In this document: piece by piece, positions 43,850 to 51,381 of the stretch
Layout: every line of letters begins with the position of its first letter
How positions within the stretch are numbered: position 1 is the stretch's first letter
NCBI GenBank assembly: GCA_018336015.1
Contig: JAGXQZ010000001.1
Span: 1 to 64,000, forward strand
DNA: 64,000 nt
Direction: 5' to 3'
Source: Algoriphagus sp.
GTDB taxonomy: Bacteria; Bacteroidota; Bacteroidia; Cytophagales; Cyclobacteriaceae
Made by a program: the position numbers and the translations under genes
Notes under the pieces: generated by a model
Database searches by the model: none
Told to the model about the DNA's origin: nothing
Seen by the model: only the letters and a program-made list of their open reading frames with translations

Positions 43850-44443
43850 TTAGATCGATGCTGACTTCAGCGGATAGTTTGGATGCAAAATTCGGGTCTT
43901 AGTGGTTTTAGAACCGAAGATCTCCGGTTCGACAGTGATTTGGTCAGCGTCGATAGCCTTGTAGCCAATCAGCTCGACTAAACGGCGGACACGCAGTTTC
44001 TGAGGTATGGCTTCTCCAAATACCTTGGTTTCCTCTAATCGGCGGAATATGCCCGATTTGGGATAATCCACTCCAAAGTTGTTGAAAGCTCTGAAATGAT
44101 ATGCCTTTGGTGCGGCAGATCGGATCAAAACTGAGTTTGGGAGTTGGGAAATATCGGTTTGCGTACAATCAATGATGATTTTATCGTCTGTCTCTGCGGT
44201 GTTAAGCACCTTGATGATTTCTGCCAAAGAGGTAGTCTCAGCACAGATCAGAATAATTTCTGATTGAATGATGGCTGATTCGTAGGGGCAAATGCGATGA
44301 TTCAGTCGATTAAGGAGTTTCCACTCCGGAGCCTCAGTATCGAAATCCGAACTTACTCCAAACACTACCTCAAGACCTGCCTCGAGGTACTTTTTACCTA
44401 GCGTGTTGGAGAGCGAAGTGCCTCCAAGGAATCCAATTTTCAT
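43850..44443 (-). CDS. NADPH-dependent F420 reductase-like Rossmann protein
   Basis: A 197-residue protein that starts with a Rossmann dinucleotide strand MKIGFLGGTSLSNTLGKKY. It has the order of the 'NADP oxidoreductase, coenzyme F420-dependent' family: an ILICAETTSLAEII segment, a DCTQTDIS segment, and AYHFRAFNNFGVDYP, which matches the KAFNTI/KAFNN element of that family. Bacteroidota lack a known F420 pathway, so an NADP-linked reduction of another substrate is likely. It is a single-gene unit with AT-rich spacers on both sides. Confidence 0.75.
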   Translation of the reverse strand: MKIGFLGGTSLSNTLGKKYLEAGLEVVFGVSSDFDTEAPEWKLLNRLNHRICPYESAIIQSEIILICAETTSLAEIIKVLNTAETDDKIIIDCTQTDISQLPNSVLIRSAAPKAYHFRAFNNFGVDYPKSGIFRRLEETKVFGEAIPQKLRVRRLVELIGYKAIDADQITVEPEIFGSKTTKTRILHPNYPLKSASI

Positions 44444-44664
44444 GTGCGTTCAATTAAATGAAACTGATAAAATGAGCTTTAAAAACTTCTGTTGATTTTT
44501 TGTAAACGACTGAAAACTAGGATAAATGAAGTATTTATCAAAATAAAATTTTGAAAAAATTCATAATACAATATATTATTCATTTTTCTTACTAAGAACT
44601 TCAAAAAAATTGTAATCAAATAACAAAGCGGAATTTTAGAATTCTGAAAACCAAGCTTGTGGAA
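44444..44664. other. AT-rich spacer, no gene seen
   Basis: About 220 bp, very AT-rich, between the mnmE stop and the F420-reductase-like start (both minus). It must hold the promoter of the latter gene, but I could not pick a convincing TAnnTTTG/TTTG pair. Confidence 0.4.
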
Positions 44665-46047
44665 TTACTTCCCGATACAAAACTTACTGAAAATATTCGC
44701 CAGCAAGTCGTCTGTGGTCACTTGGCCGGTGATTTCACCGAGGAAGTGTAGGGCACGGCGGATGTCCATCGCGAGGAAGTCATTGGTCACTTGCCTGTCC
44801 AGTCCGGTGAGGACGTCGAGTAGGGACTCGCGGGTTTTGGTCAGGCTGTCGTAGTGACGCACGTTGGTGATGATGGTATTTCCGGTGCGGAATTTATCCA
44901 GATTCACCAGCTCAAGGATGCGGAGTTTGAGGCCCTCCAAGTTTTCTTTTTGGCCCGCTGAAATAAAAATGGTGTCGGGATGATTGGCTTTTAACTCACT
45001 GATAATATTTTCTTTAGCCTTGTCCGTCTTATTTGCCACTTTCAGGAATGGTACCCCCAGGTTTTCCAATTTGTTGATGTCTCGATTGATCTCTACCAGA
45101 TCGGTATCGCTCAGGTCAAAGAGGTACAAAATCAGGGAAGCGGTCTTCATTTTTTCCTGAGTTCGGCTTACACCAATGGCCTCGATGGTGTCGGTCGTTT
45201 CCCTCAAACCAGCTGTATCGATAAATCGGAAGATGACGCCTCCGATGCTGATTTCATCTTCAATAAAATCCCGAGTGGTTCCGGCAATGTCGGATACGAT
45301 GGCTTTTTCCTCGTTAAGCAAGGCATTGAGCAGGGTAGATTTTCCGGCGTTGGGCTTGCCGGCGATTACAGTTGGAACCCCATTTTTGATCACATTGCCC
45401 AAGTCAAAGCTAAGAATGAGTTCCTCGACGATTCTCAGAATCCGCTCTACCAATTGCCTTAAGTCGTCCCTGCTGGCAAACTCCACATCTTCTTCCACAA
45501 AGTCGAGTTCCAACTCGATCAGGGAAGCAAAATGGATGAGTTGATTTCGGAGTTCTTGGATTTCTGAGGAAAAGCCTCCACGCATCTGGTTGAGTGCGGC
45601 TTGGTGGCTGGTTTCGGAGTCGGCATGAATCAGATCGGCTACTGCTTCCGCCTGTGCGAGGTCAAACTGCCCATTCAAAAATGCCCGTTGGGTAAACTCT
45701 CCCGGCTTGGCCAAGCGGATGCCCTTGCGGACAAAGAGCTTGAGCACTTGATTGATGATGTAGGAGGAACCGTGCGTGGAGATTTCCACCACATTTTCTT
45801 TGGTGAATGATTTTGGCGCTTTAAAAATAGAGACCAGAACCTCGTCAATGATCTTTTCTCCATCTCGAATGGTCCCAAAATGAATGGTGTGGGAAGGCTG
45901 ATTTTCCAGATTTTTTCCAAAAAAGACCTCATCGGTCACGCGAATGGCGTCTTTTCCGGAAAGCCGAATCACGGCAATGGCCCCAACTCCCTGAGGAGTA
46001 GCTAGGGCGATGATGGTGTCTTCGCGCTCGGCGAGGTTGAAACTCAT
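44665..46047 (-). CDS. mnmE: tRNA modification GTPase MnmE
   Basis: A 460-residue protein that, with MnmG, adds the 5-carboxymethylaminomethyl (or related) group to U34 of tRNAs. The N-terminal folate-binding domain begins DTIIALATPQGVGAIAVIRLSG. The G domain near 220-380 has GKPNAGKSTLLNALL (G1), DIAGTTRD (G2) and DTAGLRETTD (G3). The C-terminus ends in the conserved FCIGK, whose Cys is essential. Its start overlaps the stop of the thioredoxin-like gene by 4 bp (ATGA), tying it to the end of the metal-importer operon. Confidence 0.97.
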   Translation of the reverse strand: MSFNLAEREDTIIALATPQGVGAIAVIRLSGKDAIRVTDEVFFGKNLENQPSHTIHFGTIRDGEKIIDEVLVSIFKAPKSFTKENVVEISTHGSSYIINQVLKLFVRKGIRLAKPGEFTQRAFLNGQFDLAQAEAVADLIHADSETSHQAALNQMRGGFSSEIQELRNQLIHFASLIELELDFVEEDVEFASRDDLRQLVERILRIVEELILSFDLGNVIKNGVPTVIAGKPNAGKSTLLNALLNEEKAIVSDIAGTTRDFIEDEISIGGVIFRFIDTAGLRETTDTIEAIGVSRTQEKMKTASLILYLFDLSDTDLVEINRDINKLENLGVPFLKVANKTDKAKENIISELKANHPDTIFISAGQKENLEGLKLRILELVNLDKFRTGNTIITNVRHYDSLTKTRESLLDVLTGLDRQVTNDFLAMDIRRALHFLGEITGQVTTDDLLANIFSKFCIGK

Positions 46048-46511
46048 GGTTGTTTGACTCCGAAGGCTTTTTTCACTAAATCATTTAATCCTGCTAAAAA
46101 GTCAGGGGCCGGTCTGTAGCCGGGGAGTTGGGCGATATTCTGCAGACCTGGTTCGATGATTACAAAGTTGGGATAAGAACGAACGCGCATGGCTGCTGCC
46201 ATATCGGCTTCGCTGTAGGTTTTGCCCATGAACTCAAATTTCCGATTGGTATCCTCGGCGTTGAGTTTGACGGCATAGAAGTTCTTTTTCAGATGGGCCA
46301 CTACCGCAGGATCCACAAAGGTTTCTTTGTCCATCTTTTTGCACCAGCCACACCAGTCCGTGTACACGTCCACCAAAATCATTTTTGGGCTTTTGGCATT
46401 GGCCGCGATAGCCTCTTCAAATTTCATCCAGGTGATTTGTTCTTGCGCCGTAGCATTCAAGCTAAGCATCAGACCAAAGACCAACAAAAGGATTAAGTTC
46501 AGTTTTTTCAT
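46044..46511 (-). CDS. Exported thioredoxin-like protein
   Basis: A 155-residue protein with a signal peptide (ends near NATAQ) and a thioredoxin fold of the DUF255/thioredoxin_7 type. The redox motif is CGWC in DVYTDWCGWCKKMD, with the cis-Pro in VRSYPNFVIIEP. It likely acts as a periplasmic thiol-disulfide protein. The start is placed at 46511, two bases after the permease gene ends; the frame upstream of it runs inside that gene. It overlaps mnmE by 4 bp. Confidence 0.88.
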   Translation of the reverse strand: MKKLNLILLLVFGLMLSLNATAQEQITWMKFEEAIAANAKSPKMILVDVYTDWCGWCKKMDKETFVDPAVVAHLKKNFYAVKLNAEDTNRKFEFMGKTYSEADMAAAMRVRSYPNFVIIEPGLQNIAQLPGYRPAPDFLAGLNDLVKKAFGVKQP

Positions 46512-46513
46512 AA

Positions 46514-47410
46514 TCACATCTCTAACGACGGGTTGGGGGAAGGAGTTCCTTTCCACCAAGTGGCATTTTTTCTTTTAAGAATAGCGCTGAGGAAAAAGAA
46601 AATTCCTGCTATGGTCACCATCATCCCTGCAATCGAACTGTCCATCCAATAGGCAAGGTAGTATCCAAAAATGGCAATTAAAATGCCAAGTCCTGCGGTG
46701 AGTTTCAAAAGCGGAATCAGACTTTTGGTCCAGAGGAAAGCTGTCGCCGGCGGCACCACCAACAAGGCCACCACCAAAATCGCCCCGACGGATTCAAAGC
46801 TGCTGACAGTGGTATAAGACACCATGCTCATCAGGGCCAAGTTGATTCCTTTGGCATTGATGCCCATCACAGAGCTAAAGCTTTCATCGAAGCTTGTTAG
46901 AATCAACTCTTTAAATAACAGGTATATAAATCCAATAACGAACAGGAAATTTAAGCCTGCCAGCCAGGTAATTCTCGGACCAAGATTTAGACCACTTTTC
47001 GTAATCCAAAGGTCAATCGGTAGGTAAGCAATCTCTCCATACAGCACGCATTCCTGATCCAAGTCTACCTTGTAGGCAAATAGGTTGATTAGAATAATAC
47101 CAATTGCGAAGAGCAGGGTAAAGGTGATTCCGATGGAGGCATCGAGCTGAACTTTGGCTTTTTTGCGCAAGCCTTCTATCATCAGCGTAGCTAAAATACC
47201 CAATAATCCGGCACCGATGATGACTTCAAGGCTTCGCTGACTTCCTGACACAAAAAAGCCGATGACAATCCCAGGCAATACAGCATGAGAGATGGCGTCT
47301 CCGGTCATGGACATTTTGCGAAGCATCATAAATACACCCAGGAAACCACAAGAAATGGCGATAAGGGCGCCGGTGAAAATGATCAAAAACGCGTTGCTGT
47401 CAAAGGTCAT
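46514..47410 (-). CDS. Metal ABC transporter permease (ABC-3 family), second subunit
   Basis: A 298-residue permease with eight or so membrane segments of the ZnuB/MntB/SitD type. The family stretch SMTGDAISHAVLPGIVIG (after TM1) and the later VGAILVVALLVVPPATAFLW are clear. It overlaps the first permease gene by 11 bp. Metal (Mn, Zn or Fe) cannot be decided from the permease; the DtxR-type operon regulator favours Mn or Fe. Confidence 0.92.
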   Translation of the reverse strand: MTFDSNAFLIIFTGALIAISCGFLGVFMMLRKMSMTGDAISHAVLPGIVIGFFVSGSQRSLEVIIGAGLLGILATLMIEGLRKKAKVQLDASIGITFTLLFAIGIILINLFAYKVDLDQECVLYGEIAYLPIDLWITKSGLNLGPRITWLAGLNFLFVIGFIYLLFKELILTSFDESFSSVMGINAKGINLALMSMVSYTTVSSFESVGAILVVALLVVPPATAFLWTKSLIPLLKLTAGLGILIAIFGYYLAYWMDSSIAGMMVTIAGIFFFLSAILKRKNATWWKGTPSPNPSLEM

Positions 47411-48692
47411 GGTTTTCTCGGGGGATAGTTTCCTGATGGGGATCGAGGGTAGGAAAGTTGAGCCGCTTTTCCAGCATGGCTTCCAATTCCGGGGTAAGCA
47501 AATGCTCCATCTGCTCGGCAGACTCGTGCACGTGGTCAGGAGCGATATTCATGTATTCGTTGAGGTAAAGTTCCCACAGTCGATGAAGACGAACGATACG
47601 CATTGCGTCTGAAATTCCCTGTGTGGTAAGTTTCACAAGCGATTGATTTTTAGAAATAAAACTTTCTTGTAGTAAATCTTTGATAGATTGGTCTATTTGG
47701 GCTTTCTGGTAGGGGTAGAGCTCATAGATTTCGTCTATGGTGAGGCCATTTTTGTTTTCTTCTTTTGCTTTATACAGCGCTTTCATCAGGTGGTCGCGGT
47801 GGGTTTTTCTCAGGTAGCTTTTTCTGGAAAAGTACCGGAAGACGATCCCGCTTTTCGGAGAAAACATAAAAGAAAGCAAGGCAAAAAGAGAAAGAAAAAC
47901 CACTACCCAAGGTCCCGTAGGCATTTGCGGCAGCACAAAGGAAATATAGGTACCCAAGATGCCGGAGATAATCGAAAAGCAGGCTGCCAAAATCAAAAGC
48001 GGATTGAGTTTGTCGGTCCAAAATCTCGCAGCGGCACCGGGCGTAATCAGCAATGCGGCCATCAAGACTACCCCAATCGCCTGAATGCCGATAACCACGG
48101 CGAGAATCATCAGGACATTGAAGAGAAAACGGATCGCTTCCATCGGAAAACCGATCGCTTTCCCATAGTTCGGATCAAAGACCATCAGGCGAAACTCCTT
48201 TAACAATAGCGTGAGAACTGCGATAATGGTGAGTGAAAGTCCTCCATATATCATCAAATCGGTCTCTGAGATGCCTATGGCATTTCCAAAAATAAAGGAG
48301 TTTAAGCCCGCGATTTCAGGATTGCCTGACTTTTGGAGTGCGGTCAACATTACGATGCCAATTCCGAAAAAGACGGATAGAATCGTAGCGATGATGGTGT
48401 CTTCGCTTAGCTTGGTGTTTTTCTTCAGCCAGGAACTCAGAAATGTAGCCAAGGCACCTGACAGAAATGCTCCAGTGACGATGTAGACGGGGTTCTTTTC
48501 TCCTGCCAAAATGAACCCCAAACAGATTCCCGGCAACACCGCGTGGGAAATGGCATCACCCAAAAGTGCTTTTTTGTCCAAAAAAGAAAAGGTACCGACA
48601 TAAGCTGAACCGATTCCCAACAGGGTGATGCCCAAAACCACCCAGGTGATCGAGGGATCTTGAAAGGTGAAGAAATAGACAAAGTCTTCCAT
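47400..48692 (-). CDS. Metal ABC permease fused to a DtxR-like C-terminal domain
   Basis: A 430-residue protein. Residues about 1-290 are an ABC-3 permease (KKALLGDAISHAVLPGICLG and IGVVLMAALLITPGAAARFW). Residues about 295-430 are a cytoplasmic winged-helix/metal-binding module. It resembles a DtxR/IdeR repressor: LVKLTTQGISDAMRIVRLHR, LWELYLNEYMNIAPDHVHES and AEQMEHLLTPELEAMLE, then FPTLDPHQETIP. The same pattern occurs in the true regulator of this operon (residues HRLWEVFLVEKLNFAWDEVHE). It may sense cytosolic metal and gate transport. This fusion occurs in other Bacteroidota importers, but I know of no direct test. Confidence 0.9.
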   Translation of the reverse strand: MEDFVYFFTFQDPSITWVVLGITLLGIGSAYVGTFSFLDKKALLGDAISHAVLPGICLGFILAGEKNPVYIVTGAFLSGALATFLSSWLKKNTKLSEDTIIATILSVFFGIGIVMLTALQKSGNPEIAGLNSFIFGNAIGISETDLMIYGGLSLTIIAVLTLLLKEFRLMVFDPNYGKAIGFPMEAIRFLFNVLMILAVVIGIQAIGVVLMAALLITPGAAARFWTDKLNPLLILAACFSIISGILGTYISFVLPQMPTGPWVVVFLSLFALLSFMFSPKSGIVFRYFSRKSYLRKTHRDHLMKALYKAKEENKNGLTIDEIYELYPYQKAQIDQSIKDLLQESFISKNQSLVKLTTQGISDAMRIVRLHRLWELYLNEYMNIAPDHVHESAEQMEHLLTPELEAMLEKRLNFPTLDPHQETIPRENHDL

Positions 48693-48693
48693 A

Positions 48694-49482
48694 CTAGCTT
48701 TTGAGCGGGTTAAAGTCTTTGTTTCGGATCAGGTCGGTGACCTTCGTCAGCAGATTCAATTTTCCACCATAAGTTTTGCGAAGCAAATCCTCCGTAATCA
48801 CTGATTCTTTAGGACCGGAGGCCACGAGGTGGAGATTGAGCATGATTACCCAATCGAAGAAGTTCATAGCCGAGTGAATGTCGTGGTGAACCACTAAAAC
48901 GGTTTTGCCTGAATCGGCCATTTCTTTCAGTAACTGGAAAATGGCAGTTTCTGTGGCCATATCCACTCCGGCAAAAGGCTCATCCATCAAATACAAATCT
49001 GCCTGCTGCGCCAAAGCCCGTGCGATAAACACCCGCTGTTGCTGACCACCGGACAATTCGGAAATTTGTCTTTCTAAAAATCCAGTCATGCCTACTTGCT
49101 CCAGACATTGCATGGCGAGGTCTTTTTCTCTTTTCCCGGGTCTGCGGAAAAGCCCCAATTTCCCATACGTTCCCATCATCACCACATCGAGGACCGAAGC
49201 AGGGAAATTCCAGTCTACTGATTCACGTTGAGGTACGTAGCTGATTCTAGCCCGGACATCATTCAGGGGTTTGTCGAAAATCCGAACATAACCTGAAGTT
49301 GGAGCTATCAGGCCCATGATGGCTTTGATCAGGGTGGATTTGCCAGCACCATTTGGGCCAAGGATGCCGACAAGCTTGCCGGACGGAAGACTCAAGTCCA
49401 CATTCCAAAGTACCGGATTTTGATCGTAGCTGACGGTGAGGTCATGGATTTCCAACACAGGATTTTCTACTTGGGTGATCAT
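48694..49482 (-). CDS. Metal ABC transporter ATP-binding protein
   Basis: A 262-residue ABC ATPase with Walker A GPNGAGKSTL, signature LSGGQQQRVFIARAL, Walker B LYLMDEPFAGVD and the switch His in VHHD. The form is the ZnuC/MntB/SitB type. It overlaps the substrate-binding protein gene by 4 bp and precedes the first permease by 1 bp. Confidence 0.94.
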   Translation of the reverse strand: MITQVENPVLEIHDLTVSYDQNPVLWNVDLSLPSGKLVGILGPNGAGKSTLIKAIMGLIAPTSGYVRIFDKPLNDVRARISYVPQRESVDWNFPASVLDVVMMGTYGKLGLFRRPGKREKDLAMQCLEQVGMTGFLERQISELSGGQQQRVFIARALAQQADLYLMDEPFAGVDMATETAIFQLLKEMADSGKTVLVVHHDIHSAMNFFDWVIMLNLHLVASGPKESVITEDLLRKTYGGKLNLLTKVTDLIRNKDFNPLKS

Positions 49483-50399
49483 GGCAATAGGTTTTGGTAA
49501 ATGATGTTGAGGTTGGTGGCAAACATTCCGAGGTAGGTGCCGGCGGGAGTATCCGGAGCATCGAGGCTGTCGGTGTAGAGGGGGCCTGCCAACTGTACGT
49601 TTTGTTTTTTTTCTGCAGCGCCGTTGGCTACCGCTTTCAGGGCTTTGGGAGAAATGGTTTGCTCCGCGAAAATGGCTTTGACCTGATGCTCCTGAATGAT
49701 TTGGATCAATTCCGTCAAGTCTCGGAGTCCGGGTTCGCTGAGTGTGGAGAGTCCTTGAAGTGAGTACACTTCGAGGCCATAGGCTTTTCCAAAATAGGCG
49801 AGAGCATCATGGGCAGTAACCAATACCTGATTTTTTGACTTCAATTCATTGACTTTGGTTCTAGTCTCTTGCTCAAGGGTTTCCAGTTTTTTGAAGTAAG
49901 TGGCTGAATTCAATTCAATGCTTGACTTCCATTCAGGCTTCCATTTGGCAAGTTCTTCACTTGCGTGTTTCAGGGCTTTTGACCAAAGGTTAATATCAAA
50001 CCAAATGTGTGGATCGACACTGTGAGCTTCCGGACCGGAGCGGATGAGTTGGTCCTGAGGCACGCCTTGGGAAACATCGATGATCGATTGGGTTAAGGTC
50101 AACTTTTCGAATATCTCGGTCATTTTGCCCTCCAGGTACAGGCCGTGATAGACAACCAGGTCAGCATTGGTCAGCAGGTCAAGATCCCGAACTGATGCCT
50201 TATATAAATGTGGGTCCACACCAGCCGGCATAAGTGCGACGACTTCGGCATTTTCTCCTACCAGATTTTTGATCCCATCAGCCAAAATACTCGTCGTAGC
50301 CACGATTAGGGGCTTTTCTCTTTGGGTTTCGGAGTCAGGCTTGCATGCTCCTAGCAGGAGAATGGAAAAGAAGAAAAGAGCTAGGGTCTTTCGATTCAT
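49479..50399 (-). CDS. Metal ABC transporter substrate-binding lipoprotein (ZnuA/MntA/TroA type)
   Basis: A 306-residue cluster A-I binding lipoprotein with lipobox LLGAC (Cys19). Metal ligands of the family appear in GVDPHLYKAS (His), AHSVDPHIWFD (His), a Glu in IFAEQTISPKAL, and an Asp near the C-terminus (YTDSLDAPDTPAGTYLGM). No His-rich loop of the zinc-specific ZnuA type is present, which favours Mn or Fe (inference). It overlaps the genes on both sides by 4 bp. Confidence 0.92.
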   Translation of the reverse strand: MNRKTLALFFFSILLLGACKPDSETQREKPLIVATTSILADGIKNLVGENAEVVALMPAGVDPHLYKASVRDLDLLTNADLVVYHGLYLEGKMTEIFEKLTLTQSIIDVSQGVPQDQLIRSGPEAHSVDPHIWFDINLWSKALKHASEELAKWKPEWKSSIELNSATYFKKLETLEQETRTKVNELKSKNQVLVTAHDALAYFGKAYGLEVYSLQGLSTLSEPGLRDLTELIQIIQEHQVKAIFAEQTISPKALKAVANGAAEKKQNVQLAGPLYTDSLDAPDTPAGTYLGMFATNLNIIYQNLLP

Positions 50400-51058
50400 G
50401 ATTGTAACACCAAAATATTGCTTGCGACGTCTTTGGACATAAACAAGGTCTTTTTCTGATCCACAAGGATTTCCAGTGACCCATCAAATTCTACTTTATC
50501 CAGCACTTTGATTCGTGCGCCAATGTAGGCACCTACCTTGTCGAGGTAGCGGAGAAAAGCAGCCGAACTGTCCTTGACCGCAACGATTTGTCCGGTTTGG
50601 TTTACTTCCATCTCGTTGAGTTGAACTCTTGGTCTTGCTCTTACGTCGCCAAACTCATCCGGAATGGGATCACCATGCGGGTCAAATTTTGGAAAGTTTA
50701 GATAAGCATCGAGTCTTTGGATCAGCAAGTGGGACTGAATGTGCTCGAGTTGCTCGGCGACTTCATGTACTTCATCCCAAGCGAAGTTTAATTTCTCCAC
50801 CAAAAAAACCTCCCAGAGTCGGTGCTTCCGGATGGTTTGTAGGGCTAGTCGCTTGCCGGTTTCTGTGATTTGCAGTCCGTAATACTTGCGGTACTCGATC
50901 ACTTCTTTTTCGCCCAGCTTTCTGAGCATGTCGCTCACAGAGGCAGCTTTGGTTTTAATCTCCGCCGCGATGTCATTGGTAGATACACTTTTTTTTCCTC
51001 CGTCGGAGAGGTGGTAGATGGCTTTCAGGTAATTCTCTTCAGCAACAGTCAATTCCAT
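50396..51058 (-). CDS. DtxR/MntR family metal-dependent regulator
   Basis: A 220-residue regulator and first gene of the importer operon. Residues 1-70 are a winged helix (TVAEENYLKAIYHLS, NDIAAEIKTKAASVSDMLRKL). About 70-140 is the metal-binding and dimerisation domain (HRLWEVFLVEKLNFAWDEVHEVAEQLEHI). The end is a FeoA/SH3-like domain. The start is placed at the ATG at 51058 (MELTVAEENY), matching family N-termini; an upstream ATG adds eight residues. A palindrome over its promoter suggests autoregulation. I cannot tell Mn from Fe specificity. Confidence 0.92.
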   Translation of the reverse strand: MELTVAEENYLKAIYHLSDGGKKSVSTNDIAAEIKTKAASVSDMLRKLGEKEVIEYRKYYGLQITETGKRLALQTIRKHRLWEVFLVEKLNFAWDEVHEVAEQLEHIQSHLLIQRLDAYLNFPKFDPHGDPIPDEFGDVRARPRVQLNEMEVNQTGQIVAVKDSSAAFLRYLDKVGAYIGARIKVLDKVEFDGSLEILVDQKKTLFMSKDVASNILVLQS

Positions 51059-51079
51059 AGTTAGCTCAAAATAATGAGT

Positions 51080-51087
51080 CAAATGTA
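51080..51087 (-). promoter_or_regulatory. Candidate -7 element (TACATTTG) of the mnt-type operon
   Basis: TACATTTG on the minus strand matches TAnnTTTG and ends 21 nt before the regulator's ATG at 51058. TTTA at the 20-nt spacing is the nearest -33 match. Confidence 0.5.
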
Positions 51088-51096
51088 AAAATTAAA

Positions 51097-51110
51097 TTAG
51101 ATATATCTAA
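51097..51110. promoter_or_regulatory. Candidate DtxR/MntR operator
   Basis: TTAGATATATCTAA is a perfect 14-bp palindrome located between the -33 and -7 positions of the operon promoter. Its half-sites TTAG...CTAA resemble DtxR-family boxes (TTAGG...CCTAA). Confidence 0.6.
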
Positions 51111-51171
51111 AAATAAATTTCAGAAAAGCTAAATCAAGTGTGGAAAACCCAAAAATAGTCGTGTTTTCAGG

Positions 51172-51199
51172 TTTAGACTATTCTAAAAATATATTTAGA
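51172..51199. promoter_or_regulatory. Two overlapping TTTAGA/TCTAAA palindromes
   Basis: TTTAGA-CTAT-TCTAAA (51172-51187) and TCTAAA-AATATA-TTTAGA (51182-51199) share an arm. Their half-sites resemble the operator at 51097, and they lie further upstream of the same operon. Confidence 0.45.
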
Positions 51200-51331
51200 T
51201 TTAAATTAAAAATGTTGTAAATACTTATTTATCAATTAAATAAAGAATTGATTTATTGCTGATTTAGACCAAAAAGAGTGAAAAAAGCCAGTTTCCACTT
51301 CTTGAATTTGAGTGTAAAAAATAGGGCAGGG

Positions 51332-51357
51332 GTGGATAAGTTTCCACACTTATCCAC
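51332..51357. repeat. Inverted repeat of DnaA-box-like arms
   Basis: GTGGATAAGT (51332-51341) and ACTTATCCAC (51348-51357) form a perfect 10-bp inverted repeat with a 6-nt loop, 25 bp from the 3' end of the glycosyltransferase gene. Confidence 0.8.
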
Positions 51358-51381
51358 TCATTTGAGAAGAAAATGGAGGAA

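Noticed and set aside
43850..44443. True F420-dependent reductase
   Set aside because: No F420 biosynthesis gene is nearby and the phylum is not known to make F420; only the fold relationship is claimed.
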